Made by a program: the position numbers and the translations under genes
Shown here: positions 20,257 through 29,573 of the stretch, piece by piece
Numbering within the stretch: position 1 is the first letter of the stretch
How the letters are laid out: each line of letters begins with the position of its first letter
Origin: Cyclobacteriaceae bacterium
Lineage (GTDB): Bacteria; Bacteroidota; Bacteroidia; Cytophagales; Cyclobacteriaceae
Direction: 5' to 3'
DNA: 64,000 nt
NCBI GenBank assembly: GCA_016787645.1
Contig: JAEUUF010000022.1
Location: 186,001 to 250,000, forward strand
Notes under the pieces: generated by a model
Seen by the model: only the letters and a program-made list of their open reading frames with translations
What the model was told of the DNA's origin: nothing
The model's database searches: none

Positions 20257-22527
20257 CTAGTCATCCACATAAAATCGAAAGGTGATTCGGGAGGGGGAGG
20301 CATACGCCACGGTGGAAGGAGTGGCCGGATCCGCCATCGAAAAGCGCTCAGGCTGAATTCCCTTTACGTTCACCAGGTAGTTGTACACCATTTCTGTACG
20401 AGCCCGGTAGATTTCTTCCAGGTGTCGTTTCAGTTTCTCGGAACCGGAAAGGCGCCTGGATTTTTCGTATACCGAAACCAGTTCTCCATTCGTATTGACC
20501 TGTTGGTTAAGGTAGGCATTGAACGTAGAGTCATTGTGGTTCACCGATTCCACTTTCGACATTTCATCGGGCTGGATAGTGTCTTCGGAGCGAATCCGGC
20601 GATGGAAGAAAAGGTATTTCTTTTTACCCTCCCGCACGGCCAGTTCATCGGTTTCCATGGGAAGGTTATAGCTCTTTGTGAACTCAACTTTCATCTCATG
20701 GGTTGTCTCCAATGATTTGGCGAGCGCATCCAGAGACCGAATCTGCGGGTCACCAAGTTCTGCCTGGAGGGGCGCCCATTCAAAGCCCTCCAATAATTTT
20801 TCCTCCACCCCCGCCTTGCCCGCCAGGAGTTTACCGGGTGAAGCAACCGCTTTGGAAATCAGGTTTTTGAAAACCTGCCAGATCACTTTTCCGATTTTGT
20901 ACTTCGGATCATTCAGGTTGCCCTCAATGGGCAATTCCAGGTGAACATCGCCATTCTTGTCGCGGAGCAACGCAACCGCCAGCCGTACCGGGATGTTGTA
21001 GGCAGTTTTATTCTTCACCTTCTTACCCACTTTAATGGATTCAATATCCAGCACATGGCTGCTTTTTAAATATTGATCCTGGACCGAACTCTTGCTCACG
21101 TACGTGCAGATTCCGTCAGTGAATGGATGAGCAACGTAATAATTGGAATAAGGATTAAAATCCGAGACACGCAGGCCTGAAATGGAGTAGTCAATCGTCA
21201 TGTTGCTGAACCCATGGGGGTCCACCAAAAGCTGTCCCTTTAGCCGGCCCGAAGTATTAAGGATAGAGGCCGCCTCCACCATGATGTCAGCATCGGCAGA
21301 ACTCACCTTATCGGCCTTTACCAGCAGCCCTTCAAGAAGGTAATTGAACCGGTTCTGAAGAGTGAAGTCATTGAACACCAATGTGCCTCCCCGGATCACC
21401 AGGCTATCAGCGTTATAATCGCTGAAAGCATAGAGGCGTGACATCTCTCGGGTATAGGCTGCCATGAGGGCAAAGATGTTGCCGTAGGCAGCTGCTTTGG
21501 ATAGGGAATCGGATGAAATGCCTGAACCTGTCGCTGATTCCTCCCGCATCAACCTGGAGAAGTTGTTTCCCTCTTCAAACAACTCAACTTTCAGGTATGG
21601 CTTGTTGGCCGTGATGTATTTGAAATCATAGATCGAGGCGCCCATATCCACGGAATCGATGCGTGCTTCCAGGGCGGCCACACCTACCAGTTTATCTTCC
21701 CGCGGATCGGTCAAAGCAAATCCTTCCAGCCGGAGCATGCCCTGGGTTGCCACCGCTGTGGGTTGATTGAAATTACCGCGAATCGCCTGGTGACTGGTGA
21801 ACCATCCGGTGAGCGCGCCGACATTCATGTAATCCTTCAAGTAGGGAAGGAATATTTCAAGGTTAAGTGAATCCAGGTCATACCCCGTGCGGTAATCAAG
21901 GGTCGACGCATTCAACAGGAAAACACCTTTGGCCTTGCCGCCCTTTTCAAAATCAAAATCAAACGAATACGTAGCCTGGGGGTCCTTGCTGCTGATGAGG
22001 GGGCAGGAGGCGTTCAGGCGGACCAACTTTACCAGCGCCTCAACATCCTGGTTTATATAGGCAAAGATGCCACCCTCGAGGTGAAGGTTTTCAATACGGT
22101 AGGTTGGCGTCTCTTCGGGTGCGGTAACCTTTTCAGTGGAATCCGTGGAGAGAAACCGCTCCAACATATCGTCAAAATTAAAAGTGGCTCCTCGTTGGGC
22201 AACGATCACCTGTGGTTGACTGATCCCGATCTCCGCGATGGCATAGTTGCCCAACAAGATCGACCATAATTCCAGGTTGACATAGATTTCATTTACCTGT
22301 ACGAACAGGGATGGTCCATTCTTTTCATGGACCTCCAGTTTCTCCACAGTAACTCCGCCGGTAAGCAAGTTGAAATCGATATCCTCCATCCGGATGATCC
22401 GACCGGTGAGTTCTTCGCTGTTTGATTCTACGTACCACTCCATGGCGGCGGGCAGTACGAGGTAAGAAAGCAAGCCCAGGGCAAGAACAGCAACGGAGAA
22501 CCTCTTGATCCAGACTTTTTTCCACAT
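20257..22527 (-). CDS. DUF748/AsmA-like envelope protein
   Basis: A 756-residue protein with one N-terminal TM helix (about 9-28; start MWKKVWIKRF at ATG 22527) and a large periplasmic part. The early region with LSYLVLPAAMEWYV, INFNLLTGGVTVEKLEV-like phrasing and VYVNLELWSILLGNYAIAEI is typical of DUF748, a relative of AsmA/TamB bridge proteins that carry lipid between membranes. The middle reads like repeated beta segments, and DKNGDVHLELPIEGNLNDPKY is the usual DUF748 strand. The last 150 residues are charged and helical. It starts 10 bases after the potassium channel stop, so it shares that transcript. Confidence 0.75.
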   Translation of the reverse strand: MWKKVWIKRFSVAVLALGLLSYLVLPAAMEWYVESNSEELTGRIIRMEDIDFNLLTGGVTVEKLEVHEKNGPSLFVQVNEIYVNLELWSILLGNYAIAEIGISQPQVIVAQRGATFNFDDMLERFLSTDSTEKVTAPEETPTYRIENLHLEGGIFAYINQDVEALVKLVRLNASCPLISSKDPQATYSFDFDFEKGGKAKGVFLLNASTLDYRTGYDLDSLNLEIFLPYLKDYMNVGALTGWFTSHQAIRGNFNQPTAVATQGMLRLEGFALTDPREDKLVGVAALEARIDSVDMGASIYDFKYITANKPYLKVELFEEGNNFSRLMREESATGSGISSDSLSKAAAYGNIFALMAAYTREMSRLYAFSDYNADSLVIRGGTLVFNDFTLQNRFNYLLEGLLVKADKVSSADADIMVEAASILNTSGRLKGQLLVDPHGFSNMTIDYSISGLRVSDFNPYSNYYVAHPFTDGICTYVSKSSVQDQYLKSSHVLDIESIKVGKKVKNKTAYNIPVRLAVALLRDKNGDVHLELPIEGNLNDPKYKIGKVIWQVFKNLISKAVASPGKLLAGKAGVEEKLLEGFEWAPLQAELGDPQIRSLDALAKSLETTHEMKVEFTKSYNLPMETDELAVREGKKKYLFFHRRIRSEDTIQPDEMSKVESVNHNDSTFNAYLNQQVNTNGELVSVYEKSRRLSGSEKLKRHLEEIYRARTEMVYNYLVNVKGIQPERFSMADPATPSTVAYASPSRITFRFYVDD

Positions 22528-22537
22528 GGATAGGTGT

Positions 22538-23593
22538 TTAAATTCCTTCCTCAATCAGGAATATCTTCCTGAGCCGATCCAGGCCACCCTGGTTCATCAG
22601 CATGATCAGGTAGTCGCCTTGCCGGATGATCAACTCACTTTCCGGGTTCTTATACAAGTGACGTTTGCCATTTTCAATGCGCACCAGCCCGAACAGGATC
22701 ACATTGGATTGCTTCTTGATATCGAAGAACGCCTTCTCATAGGCGACCCCGGCCAGCGGGTTGTTTTCCTTCACCAGAAATTCCTTGATATCATATTCAT
22801 GTCCTTCATGCGCATACGCAATCAGTTCCTCACTGAGGACCGCCACATCGGGTTCGTAGATATAGCTCGCCAGCAACTTGGAAGAAATTTCGTTCTTGGA
22901 AATGGCATAGGTACAGCCCGCATTGGCAAATGTGGCTTTAAGGTTTCCATTATCAAGCGTGACTACATAGTTCAGATCCGGGTAATGCTTCCGGATATTG
23001 ATGATATAGACCAGCTTTTCCGTATCGTCGTTGAGGTTAATGAATACGATCGATGCTTCCCGCAAGTTCACCTTCTCCAACAAGTCATGATTGTTGGGGT
23101 CCGAAAAAAGCGTGAACACCTGCTGGTCGTGATAAAATTCATGAATGAGCGAAATGCTGGCGCGGTCTTTAGTGACAACGGCTACCTGTCGACCGGCGGC
23201 GACCAGCGTATTGACCACCGACTGGCCAAACTCATTCCAGCCGATAATGACTACGTGTCCCTGGAACCGGGTGCCCCCGAGACCAAGCTCCTTCTGTTCC
23301 TTAAGTGTTGTCATAACGTTTGCAATCTGTCCAATGATAAATCCATACACGCCGAAGCTGGAGAACAGGAAGACGAATCCAATCATCCTGCCCCAATACG
23401 TAACCGGAAGCGCATCCCCATAACCTACTGTGGTCAGGGTCTCAATCAGGTACCAAAGGGCATCCTGCAGGGTGTTGATCTTGCTGTTTGGGTGCCCCGA
23501 CTCCAACTCCAGGAGTACGGTAATCAAACTCCCATATACAAGGAGTACAATACCAATAGTGACGATTATTCGCCGCAGATTAGGGCCCTTCAT
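22538..23593 (-). CDS. Two-TM potassium channel with RCK (TrkA-N) domain
   Basis: A 351-residue channel subunit. TM1 is at about residues 9-29 and TM2 at about 66-87, with the selectivity filter TVGYGD at 55-60. A cytoplasmic RCK domain follows: the Rossmann phrase VVIIGWNEFGQSV at about 114, then the acidic loop FINLNDDTEK. A TrkA-C-like segment ends with RQGDYLIML. This is the plan of MthK- and GsuK-type gated channels. The Rossmann glycines are partly replaced (GWNEFG), which is common in this group. It heads the transcript that continues into the DUF748 gene. Confidence 0.88.
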   Translation of the reverse strand: MKGPNLRRIIVTIGIVLLVYGSLITVLLELESGHPNSKINTLQDALWYLIETLTTVGYGDALPVTYWGRMIGFVFLFSSFGVYGFIIGQIANVMTTLKEQKELGLGGTRFQGHVVIIGWNEFGQSVVNTLVAAGRQVAVVTKDRASISLIHEFYHDQQVFTLFSDPNNHDLLEKVNLREASIVFINLNDDTEKLVYIINIRKHYPDLNYVVTLDNGNLKATFANAGCTYAISKNEISSKLLASYIYEPDVAVLSEELIAYAHEGHEYDIKEFLVKENNPLAGVAYEKAFFDIKKQSNVILFGLVRIENGKRHLYKNPESELIIRQGDYLIMLMNQGGLDRLRKIFLIEEGI

Positions 23594-23668
23594 GTCAGCA
23601 ACTTTGGGGGTGTGCTACCTGCAAGAAACGCAAAAAACGAACGCGAAGAAACTTGCTTGATTGCTTTC

Positions 23669-24118
23669 TTATCGCCGATACCGCGGCCGCGCACATGAGT
23701 CGAGGAGAGCCGCCATTGATTTGGATTCTATCAATCCCCGCTGGTGCCCCCAGGAATTATAAATATAGGTGGCAATCTCGGCCAGTTCGAGTTCTGTCAA
23801 TGATGGCACTCCGGGCATCGCCTGCACGTAGCTGTTGCCATTCACGCTGATTTCGCCCTGAAGCCCATATTTCATCCCACAAATGACCTTCTCAAAATTC
23901 TGGTCCATGTAGTCCGAAGGAGCTAACGGCGGATAGACCCGCCGAAGGCCACGACCGTCCTTCTGGTGGCAATTGCTGCAATGGACTAGGTATAGTTGCT
24001 CACCTTCCACCAGGTATTGCTGGAATTTTGGGTCCGGAGTATTACAGGAGGCCATTATCCCAACCAGCAGGGCAATCGCCAACCGGGCAAGCAAGAATTT
24101 TCCAGACTTACTCTTCAC
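23669..24118 (-). CDS. Monohaem cytochrome c lipoprotein
   Basis: A 149-residue exported c-type cytochrome. The GTG start at 24118 (VKSKSGKFLLARLAI) gives a Lys-rich lipoprotein signal with Cys in IMASC. The haem site is CSNCH, followed by GRGLRRVYPPLAPSDY; the axial Met is likely in VQAMPGV. It overlaps the 3' end of the SCO gene by 11 bases, so they are co-translated. It closely resembles the cytochrome at 39014 in the molybdenum hydroxylase cluster. Probably carries electrons in the periplasm; its partner is unknown. Confidence 0.82.
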   Translation of the reverse strand: MKSKSGKFLLARLAIALLVGIMASCNTPDPKFQQYLVEGEQLYLVHCSNCHQKDGRGLRRVYPPLAPSDYMDQNFEKVICGMKYGLQGEISVNGNSYVQAMPGVPSLTELELAEIATYIYNSWGHQRGLIESKSMAALLDSCARPRYRR

Positions 24119-24743
24119 GTCGCAGCTTCTTGATATCGCCAATAAGGCGGTTTACATCTTTTTCCTTTGTCCCGTCGTATTTGCCCCGAATTCGTCCCCG
24201 CTTGTCAACAAGGAGAAAAGCGCCGCTGTGAATGAATCCGTCAGGTTCGGTACGATCTTCGAGGGCTGTGGCGTAGTAACTTGTCTGGGCAATTTTATAG
24301 ATGGAATCCTTTACACCCGTTACGAAATGCCAGCGCTTGCTGTCCACACCGAGTCGCTTGGCAAAGTCATGGAGCAAAGCCACCGTGTCCCATTCCGGGT
24401 CAATGGTATGCGACAAAAGAAGGACCTCGGGCATTTCCTCCGTGGCTTCATAGACCCTCAACATCTGCGTCTTCATGATGGGGCATATGGTACGGCAAGT
24501 GGTAAAGAAGAAGTCTGCCACATAGATTTTGCCCGCAAAGTCTGCATTGGTTACCACGGTGCTGTCCTGATCTACAAACTGAAACGGCGCAATGGTGTGG
24601 TAGACAGTGTCCTTGCCATTGAACTCCCGTGTTCCGAGGACAGGCAATCGCTGATCCTGGGTTGAACAGGAAAACAAGAGGGCCATGCCCAGCAGCCCTA
24701 CAAGGTTAGTCGACACTAATCTCATCACCTTCATGAATCTCAT
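24108..24743 (-). CDS. SCO1/SenC family copper chaperone lipoprotein
   Basis: SCO proteins deliver copper to the CuA site of cytochrome oxidase or act as thiol reductases. This 211-residue protein has a lipoprotein signal (MALLFSC), a thioredoxin fold with the copper-binding CRTIC in FFFTTCRTICPIM, and the third ligand His probably in the later segment KRWHFVTG. Later ATG codons at 24734 and 24725 are also possible starts. It overlaps the MOSC gene upstream and the cytochrome c gene downstream. No cytochrome oxidase genes are in the window. Confidence 0.85.
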   Translation of the reverse strand: MRFMKVMRLVSTNLVGLLGMALLFSCSTQDQRLPVLGTREFNGKDTVYHTIAPFQFVDQDSTVVTNADFAGKIYVADFFFTTCRTICPIMKTQMLRVYEATEEMPEVLLLSHTIDPEWDTVALLHDFAKRLGVDSKRWHFVTGVKDSIYKIAQTSYYATALEDRTEPDGFIHSGAFLLVDKRGRIRGKYDGTKEKDVNRLIGDIKKLRREE

Positions 24744-25497
24744 GGCAATTAATTGGGATTACGTTTTGGCCAAAATTGATCTTCTCATTGAATCTCCGGT
24801 ATTTCGATAGGGTAAGCAACGGTTCTCTGCCCACTTCGCCGGTAGTTTGATCCACCGTTGTCAATACACACCGGCTGCAAGGTTTTACGCCCATAAATGA
24901 ATTGCTTCCTACGCTAAAGTTTCTCCATTGGTCTTCTTCATACGGCGCTCCGCCGGAGAAGACCAGGTTTGGACGAAATCGGTTCATCGGGACTGGCTTT
25001 TCCAGCCGTGCATTGAGATCGTCCAGCGAAGCCTGACCGATGATGAGTAGCGGGTAGCCGTCAGCGAGGCTGACATTTTCGTTGGCTAGACGGTACCGGT
25101 GGTCAACCGGGCGCTGGTTCTTCTCCGGGAAATTGACGAGCCGGCAATTCATTCCCAGTCGGTCAGAAAACCATTGATGATACACCTTGGGAGCAAGGAC
25201 TACCTCAACCGAATCGTCCCAAATCTGTGCGTGAAAGCTTTCTCCATGCTCGCTGCTGGGCAATAACAGACTCTCTTCCTGAAAAGAAACGGCAAACCCA
25301 TCGCCCTCCTGCCGTAGTTTGAAAAGGGCCATTTGTGGCCATGCGCGTTGGGTGAGAAACTTTCCTTGCTCATCCACCAACATCCATCGGCGATCGTACT
25401 GCAGGCCCTTCTCCATCACCCTGGAGGAAGAGAGGCGTATGCCCCCCAGGGATTTCACCGGGTAAATCCAGATTTCAGTCAGTATACGTTGGGTCAC
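24706..25497 (-). CDS. MOSC-domain molybdenum-cofactor protein (mARC/YiiM type)
   Basis: A 263-residue cytoplasmic protein with an N-terminal beta-barrel (ILTEIWIYPVKSLGGI at the start, DRRWMLVDEQGKFLTQRAWP) and a C-terminal MOSC domain with GVKPCSRCVLTTVDQTTGE holding the conserved Cys that ligands molybdenum. Members reduce N-hydroxylated compounds or sulfoxides. I chose GTG 25497; an upstream TTG at 25524 is less likely. It overlaps the SCO gene by up to 38 bases. A link with the molybdenum enzymes at 36-44 kb is possible but not shown by position. Confidence 0.82.
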   Translation of the reverse strand: MTQRILTEIWIYPVKSLGGIRLSSSRVMEKGLQYDRRWMLVDEQGKFLTQRAWPQMALFKLRQEGDGFAVSFQEESLLLPSSEHGESFHAQIWDDSVEVVLAPKVYHQWFSDRLGMNCRLVNFPEKNQRPVDHRYRLANENVSLADGYPLLIIGQASLDDLNARLEKPVPMNRFRPNLVFSGGAPYEEDQWRNFSVGSNSFMGVKPCSRCVLTTVDQTTGEVGREPLLTLSKYRRFNEKINFGQNVIPINCHEIHEGDEISVD

Positions 25498-25584
25498 AAG
25501 AGGCAGGGTCAAACCTGTCCGCAAAGATCACATTTAAGGCGAAACTTCGGGAATGAGGGCCGACATAGGGTTTGTAGCGCCACT

Positions 25585-27234
25585 TTACTTGTAGAGCACT
25601 TCGTAATATTCCCTGGCCATGCGATTGGAATCAAAATCTGCCTTCACGTCCGCCCAGCCTTGTGTCATGATTCCGAACCATTTTTCGGGATCATTGTAGT
25701 AGGTAGGAATTACCTCGCGTTCGAGGACATCATAGATATTGGATGCTTCAATGCGGTTCTTCTCCGTTTCCTCCAACTTTTCGTCGGCAGGCTCCACACA
25801 GAAGCAATTCTTTCCATGCTTGGCAAACTCAGGTACCCAGCCGTCGGGGATGGAAACATTGACACAGCCATTCATTGCCGCCGCCATACCGGAAGTTCCT
25901 GACGCTTCTCTGTAAATCTTGGGGTTATTCAGCCAAACATCCGATCCGCCTTTCAACAATGCCGATAGATGCAATTCATAGCCGGTAAGAATAGTACATG
26001 TGGCCATGGGCATGGTTTTGCGGATAATGTCATTGAAGATTTCAATGGAGGCCGTGTCTTCAGGATAAGGCTTTCCTGCCCAGATTACTTGCACCGGCAT
26101 ACCTGCGCGGTTCACCATTCGATAGAACCGATCCAGGTCGCTCAGCAACAAGTTGGCTCGCTTGTAACCCGCAAACCGACGAGCCCACACGATCGTCATC
26201 ACATCCTCCTTTAAAATCTTTCCGGTCTGATCGGCCACAAAATCAAACAACTCCCGCTTCATATCCTTCTTTCTCTTGAAAGCTCGCTTCATGTCCTGCT
26301 TCTCGAAGGCAACTTCCAATTCCGGGTCCTGCCAGTAGGTGTGATTTTGGGCATTAGTGATCGATGTAATTTCGCATATGCCCGAATAGGATGTCCACAT
26401 GTCGTTGGCCACCTTGCCGTGAAGTTTGGAAACTCCGTTCGCCATCTTTGACATTCTGAGCGCGGCAAGCGTGTAGTTCAGTTTTGTACTTTCGGGTTCC
26501 ACCAATTGCTGATAATCCTCTTTTGAAACGCCGTCGAAAAAACTCATCACCTCCAGGCGATTGACATCGTGCTCTTCATTGCCGGCAAGCTCCGGGGTGT
26601 GTGTAGTAAAGACCACACGTTTTTTAACTTCTTCGAGGCTCTTGTATTTGTCCCAGAGGTAAAAACAAAGCGGAAGGCCATGGCCTTCATTCATGTGGTA
26701 GACTTCCGTTTCGCGAAACAGGCAATCCAGCAGTTTGGCACCTCCATAACCCAGCAAGCAGGATTGGGCGATCCGCGCACTTTCGTGAGAATCGTAGAGC
26801 CGGTGGGTGATCGTCTTGGCCAGGTGGTCGTTCTCTGGCAGATCGGTAGTGAGCAGAAAAAGAGGAGCCGTGTTAAACACTTCCGGCCGCAGGAGCATAG
26901 CCTTGACTTTCACTTCATGGTTATGAATGCGGATTGGGAACACAATACCTGTGTCCGTCAGGAAACTGTAATGCTTTTCAATATAGACGGCTTTCATGGT
27001 GCCATCCATATTCCTTACCTGGTCGTAGTAGCCGTATTTCCAGAGAATGCCGATTCCAATAAAGTTTTGCTTGAGTTCGTAAGCGCTGCGCAGATGGGAT
27101 CCCGAAAGAAATCCGAGTCCACCGCTGTAGATCTTCAGGGACTGATCAACGGCAAACTCCATGGAGAAGTAAGCCACCGGTTTTGAGTATTTCTTGTCAA
27201 ACGTATAGGGAAACAACTCCTTCAGATCGATCAT
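25585..27234 (-). CDS. Alpha-glucan phosphorylase family protein (short GT35), PLP lysine replaced by Ala
   Basis: A 549-residue homologue of the short bacterial and archaeal alpha-glucan phosphorylases that release glucose 1-phosphate from glycogen. Family phrases are PVAYFSMEFAVDQSLKIYSGGLG, YHMNEGHGLP, VVFTTHTPELAGNEEHD, MTIVWARRFAGYKRANLLL, VIWAGKPYPED and VWLNNPKIYREASGTSGM. In active phosphorylases a Lys that binds PLP follows EASGTSGM; here residue 451 is Ala (codon at 25882-25884) in GMAAAMNG. The rest of the fold seems complete. It may be inactive as a phosphorylase, act as a glycosyltransferase, or be a glycogen-binding regulator. It is a single-gene unit. Confidence 0.85.
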   Translation of the reverse strand: MIDLKELFPYTFDKKYSKPVAYFSMEFAVDQSLKIYSGGLGFLSGSHLRSAYELKQNFIGIGILWKYGYYDQVRNMDGTMKAVYIEKHYSFLTDTGIVFPIRIHNHEVKVKAMLLRPEVFNTAPLFLLTTDLPENDHLAKTITHRLYDSHESARIAQSCLLGYGGAKLLDCLFRETEVYHMNEGHGLPLCFYLWDKYKSLEEVKKRVVFTTHTPELAGNEEHDVNRLEVMSFFDGVSKEDYQQLVEPESTKLNYTLAALRMSKMANGVSKLHGKVANDMWTSYSGICEITSITNAQNHTYWQDPELEVAFEKQDMKRAFKRKKDMKRELFDFVADQTGKILKEDVMTIVWARRFAGYKRANLLLSDLDRFYRMVNRAGMPVQVIWAGKPYPEDTASIEIFNDIIRKTMPMATCTILTGYELHLSALLKGGSDVWLNNPKIYREASGTSGMAAAMNGCVNVSIPDGWVPEFAKHGKNCFCVEPADEKLEETEKNRIEASNIYDVLEREVIPTYYNDPEKWFGIMTQGWADVKADFDSNRMAREYYEVLYK

Positions 27235-27339
27235 AAGGGTTCAGATTTCAGGCGTGCGAAGCTAAGAAAACATTAATTAACAGTGAACGGTCCAGCGGGT
27301 TAGAATATGCCAACCTCATTCTGCAATCGTTTGAAGCAA

Positions 27340-29571
27340 CTACTTGGGCAGGTTGGTGCACACAATTTCACAAAGCCGGTTGCTCATGATATGCACCATT
27401 TCATCTTCCGGGCTCAGCGGCTGGGACTGCTGATTGCCCTGCTTTCCGACGAGGTTGATGGAGCGATCCGTCACTTTGACGAGGTTGGTGATATGCACCG
27501 GGCCCTGGGTGGGAATGGCCAGAACTTTTTCAACGTCACCGCGTTCACTGAATTTCACCAGGAAGGGATTGGACTCGCCCGCCTTGGCAATGTGTTCCTT
27601 TCCACTCAAGTCGCGGAGTTGCGTGTAGTTGCCTGCCAACAGGTGACCATCCATAATATTTACCAAGTCGACTATTTCGCCGGCCAGGGCAAGTTGGCGC
27701 CTCCACAGCCGGTCACCCAGGGCATTAACACCAACCAGTGCCAGGTTTTCAAGCGCTGCAAAGTTGGGGGCATCCTCCTGGCCTTTGAACAACAGCACAA
27801 ACGAGTTGCTCCGCTCACTGAAGGTGATTTTGCGTGCCACTGCGCGATCGGCTAGACGGACATGAAACTTCTCCTCTCCTTTTTCATTGAGATACACCAG
27901 CACATTTCTCGCTGTTGCCTGAGTCCGATGTACCGCGCGAACCACAAGCACGCATCCCTCCTGGGTGAGTTCAAAAGGACCCAGGAAATTATTCGCATCC
28001 GGCGCAGCAGCAAGACTGTCTACTTTGAACGCAAAGGTCTGCATCCAGCCCGGTTTCCCGTCCGGGAGCACCCTCGCTACAAACGTGGCCACCAGATTGG
28101 TCTTCTTGTCCGGCTTATAGGTTCCTGCCAGGTAAAGACTACCGTCGGGACTTCTGCGGTTGATCAGTGTTAAGGGGTCGCCTTTCTCCACGAGTTCCGG
28201 CCTGGGTGTTTGTATGGAAGCAGAAAGATTCCACCGGTTGTTGAATCGAATCACTTTGCTGGCCTCTGCCACCATGGGTGTCGTGACCATATGGAGCAAC
28301 GCGGATCGCAAGCCTCCCGTATACTGCACAAAGGTGACACGGATGTTTTCACTTTCTGATTCTATGTACTTATGAAGACCTTCCGATCCACCATAGTACT
28401 TCTCAATAAACTCGTGGTGCTTGCGAATCTTGTCCTTGGTGGCCCGATTACGGACCGTGGTCAACAAGGTATCCGCCGTACGGTTGGAATAGATCAACGC
28501 GCTGTATAATGTCGCATTGCGTTCTCCGTTAAGTGTATCGGGCACATACGTCTTGATTTTCAACAGCCAATCCTGCTTGAATTGTTTGTACTCAAGCAAG
28601 GCCAGCACGAGTGATTGCTTTTCATAATTATTCAGGTTGAATACTACCTGTTTGTCAAGGCCAACGGGCACCACTTCGCCGTTGGATGCCGAGATCTTGG
28701 CCAGGTTCTCCGTCAATCGCATTTCATTTTGGCCCAATCGGCTACGGAGTGTCAAAATCTCATCCGCGACCGCCTTGCGCACCTTGTCTACCCAGGTGCT
28801 GTAGTCCCAAAATTCGACATCGTTCGTAAGAAAGTTCATCCGGGTGATCAATCCGTCGAGGCGATACGTGACGATAGGTTTTACATGGTACTTCTGGTGA
28901 TGATCAGGAATTGGATACGTCTTGGTCAAGGACAAGTAGCGGTCGAAATGAAATCGGGCAGAGTCATAGCTTGATTTCAACGCGGCCAGTTTCTTGTCCA
29001 ATGTGGGGTCAAAGTACAGGTAGAGATCGTCCAGGCTGAGAAACTCACTGTTGATTTCGCTGAAGATTTTGACTGCTTTGTCATAAAAGACAACACTCTG
29101 CGTAAAACTTTGGTAGATCGGCGGAACATTCGTCAGAAATTGCATGGAGGAATCAAGGCCATGGGTGATCTTGTCAGCGACCCTGTTATATTCAACAAAT
29201 GGCCTCCCCTTGGCGTCTACGGTTTTGAAGATGGGTGCATAGAATTCATTGTTTCGGTCGACCTCTTTCTCGTCCACCAGTTGTCTTGCCTTGGTGAATC
29301 GCAACCGTGCCTGTGTGGCGTTTGCTATGGCATATTCGTAACGGGTCAGGACGTCAGCCGTTTTGTAGTTTGATTCATAGATCAGCGCAAGCCGGAAATT
29401 CGCGTTGGGATGGTCCAGATCATAAAGCAAATACTCTTTGAGTGTATTCTTCAGTTCCTCGTTGCCCATGCCTTGAAACGTTGGCACCAGGTCTTTGTAC
29501 CGGGGTTGTGCCGTGGCCGTGAGGGCGACGAGACAGAGGAAAAGAAAGCTGAAGGAAGTCGGAGTGCGCAT
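27340..29571 (-). CDS. Large exported protein of unrecognised family (third gene of CHAT operon)
   Basis: A 743-residue protein with signal peptide MRTPTSFSFLFLCLVALTATAQ. The N-terminal 450 residues look mainly helical, with TPR-like spacing (NANFRLALIYESNYKTADVLTRYEYA) and long helices. From about residue 470 it turns into beta strands with repeated phrases such as GSLYLAGTYKPDKKTNLVATFVARV and GEIVDLVNIMDGHLLAGNYTQ, like a beta-propeller. I do not recognise a named family. It starts 2 bases after the OmpA gene stop, so it is tightly coupled to it. Probably periplasmic or surface-attached, working with the two upstream products. Confidence 0.7.
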   Translation of the reverse strand: MRTPTSFSFLFLCLVALTATAQPRYKDLVPTFQGMGNEELKNTLKEYLLYDLDHPNANFRLALIYESNYKTADVLTRYEYAIANATQARLRFTKARQLVDEKEVDRNNEFYAPIFKTVDAKGRPFVEYNRVADKITHGLDSSMQFLTNVPPIYQSFTQSVVFYDKAVKIFSEINSEFLSLDDLYLYFDPTLDKKLAALKSSYDSARFHFDRYLSLTKTYPIPDHHQKYHVKPIVTYRLDGLITRMNFLTNDVEFWDYSTWVDKVRKAVADEILTLRSRLGQNEMRLTENLAKISASNGEVVPVGLDKQVVFNLNNYEKQSLVLALLEYKQFKQDWLLKIKTYVPDTLNGERNATLYSALIYSNRTADTLLTTVRNRATKDKIRKHHEFIEKYYGGSEGLHKYIESESENIRVTFVQYTGGLRSALLHMVTTPMVAEASKVIRFNNRWNLSASIQTPRPELVEKGDPLTLINRRSPDGSLYLAGTYKPDKKTNLVATFVARVLPDGKPGWMQTFAFKVDSLAAAPDANNFLGPFELTQEGCVLVVRAVHRTQATARNVLVYLNEKGEEKFHVRLADRAVARKITFSERSNSFVLLFKGQEDAPNFAALENLALVGVNALGDRLWRRQLALAGEIVDLVNIMDGHLLAGNYTQLRDLSGKEHIAKAGESNPFLVKFSERGDVEKVLAIPTQGPVHITNLVKVTDRSINLVGKQGNQQSQPLSPEDEMVHIMSNRLCEIVCTNLPK

Positions 29572-29573
29572 GG

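Noticed and set aside
22505-23698. Long plus-strand open frame (397 codons) opposite the potassium channel gene
   Set aside because: It lies antisense to a protein with a clear selectivity filter and RCK domain, has no recognisable motif and is a by-product of codon bias.
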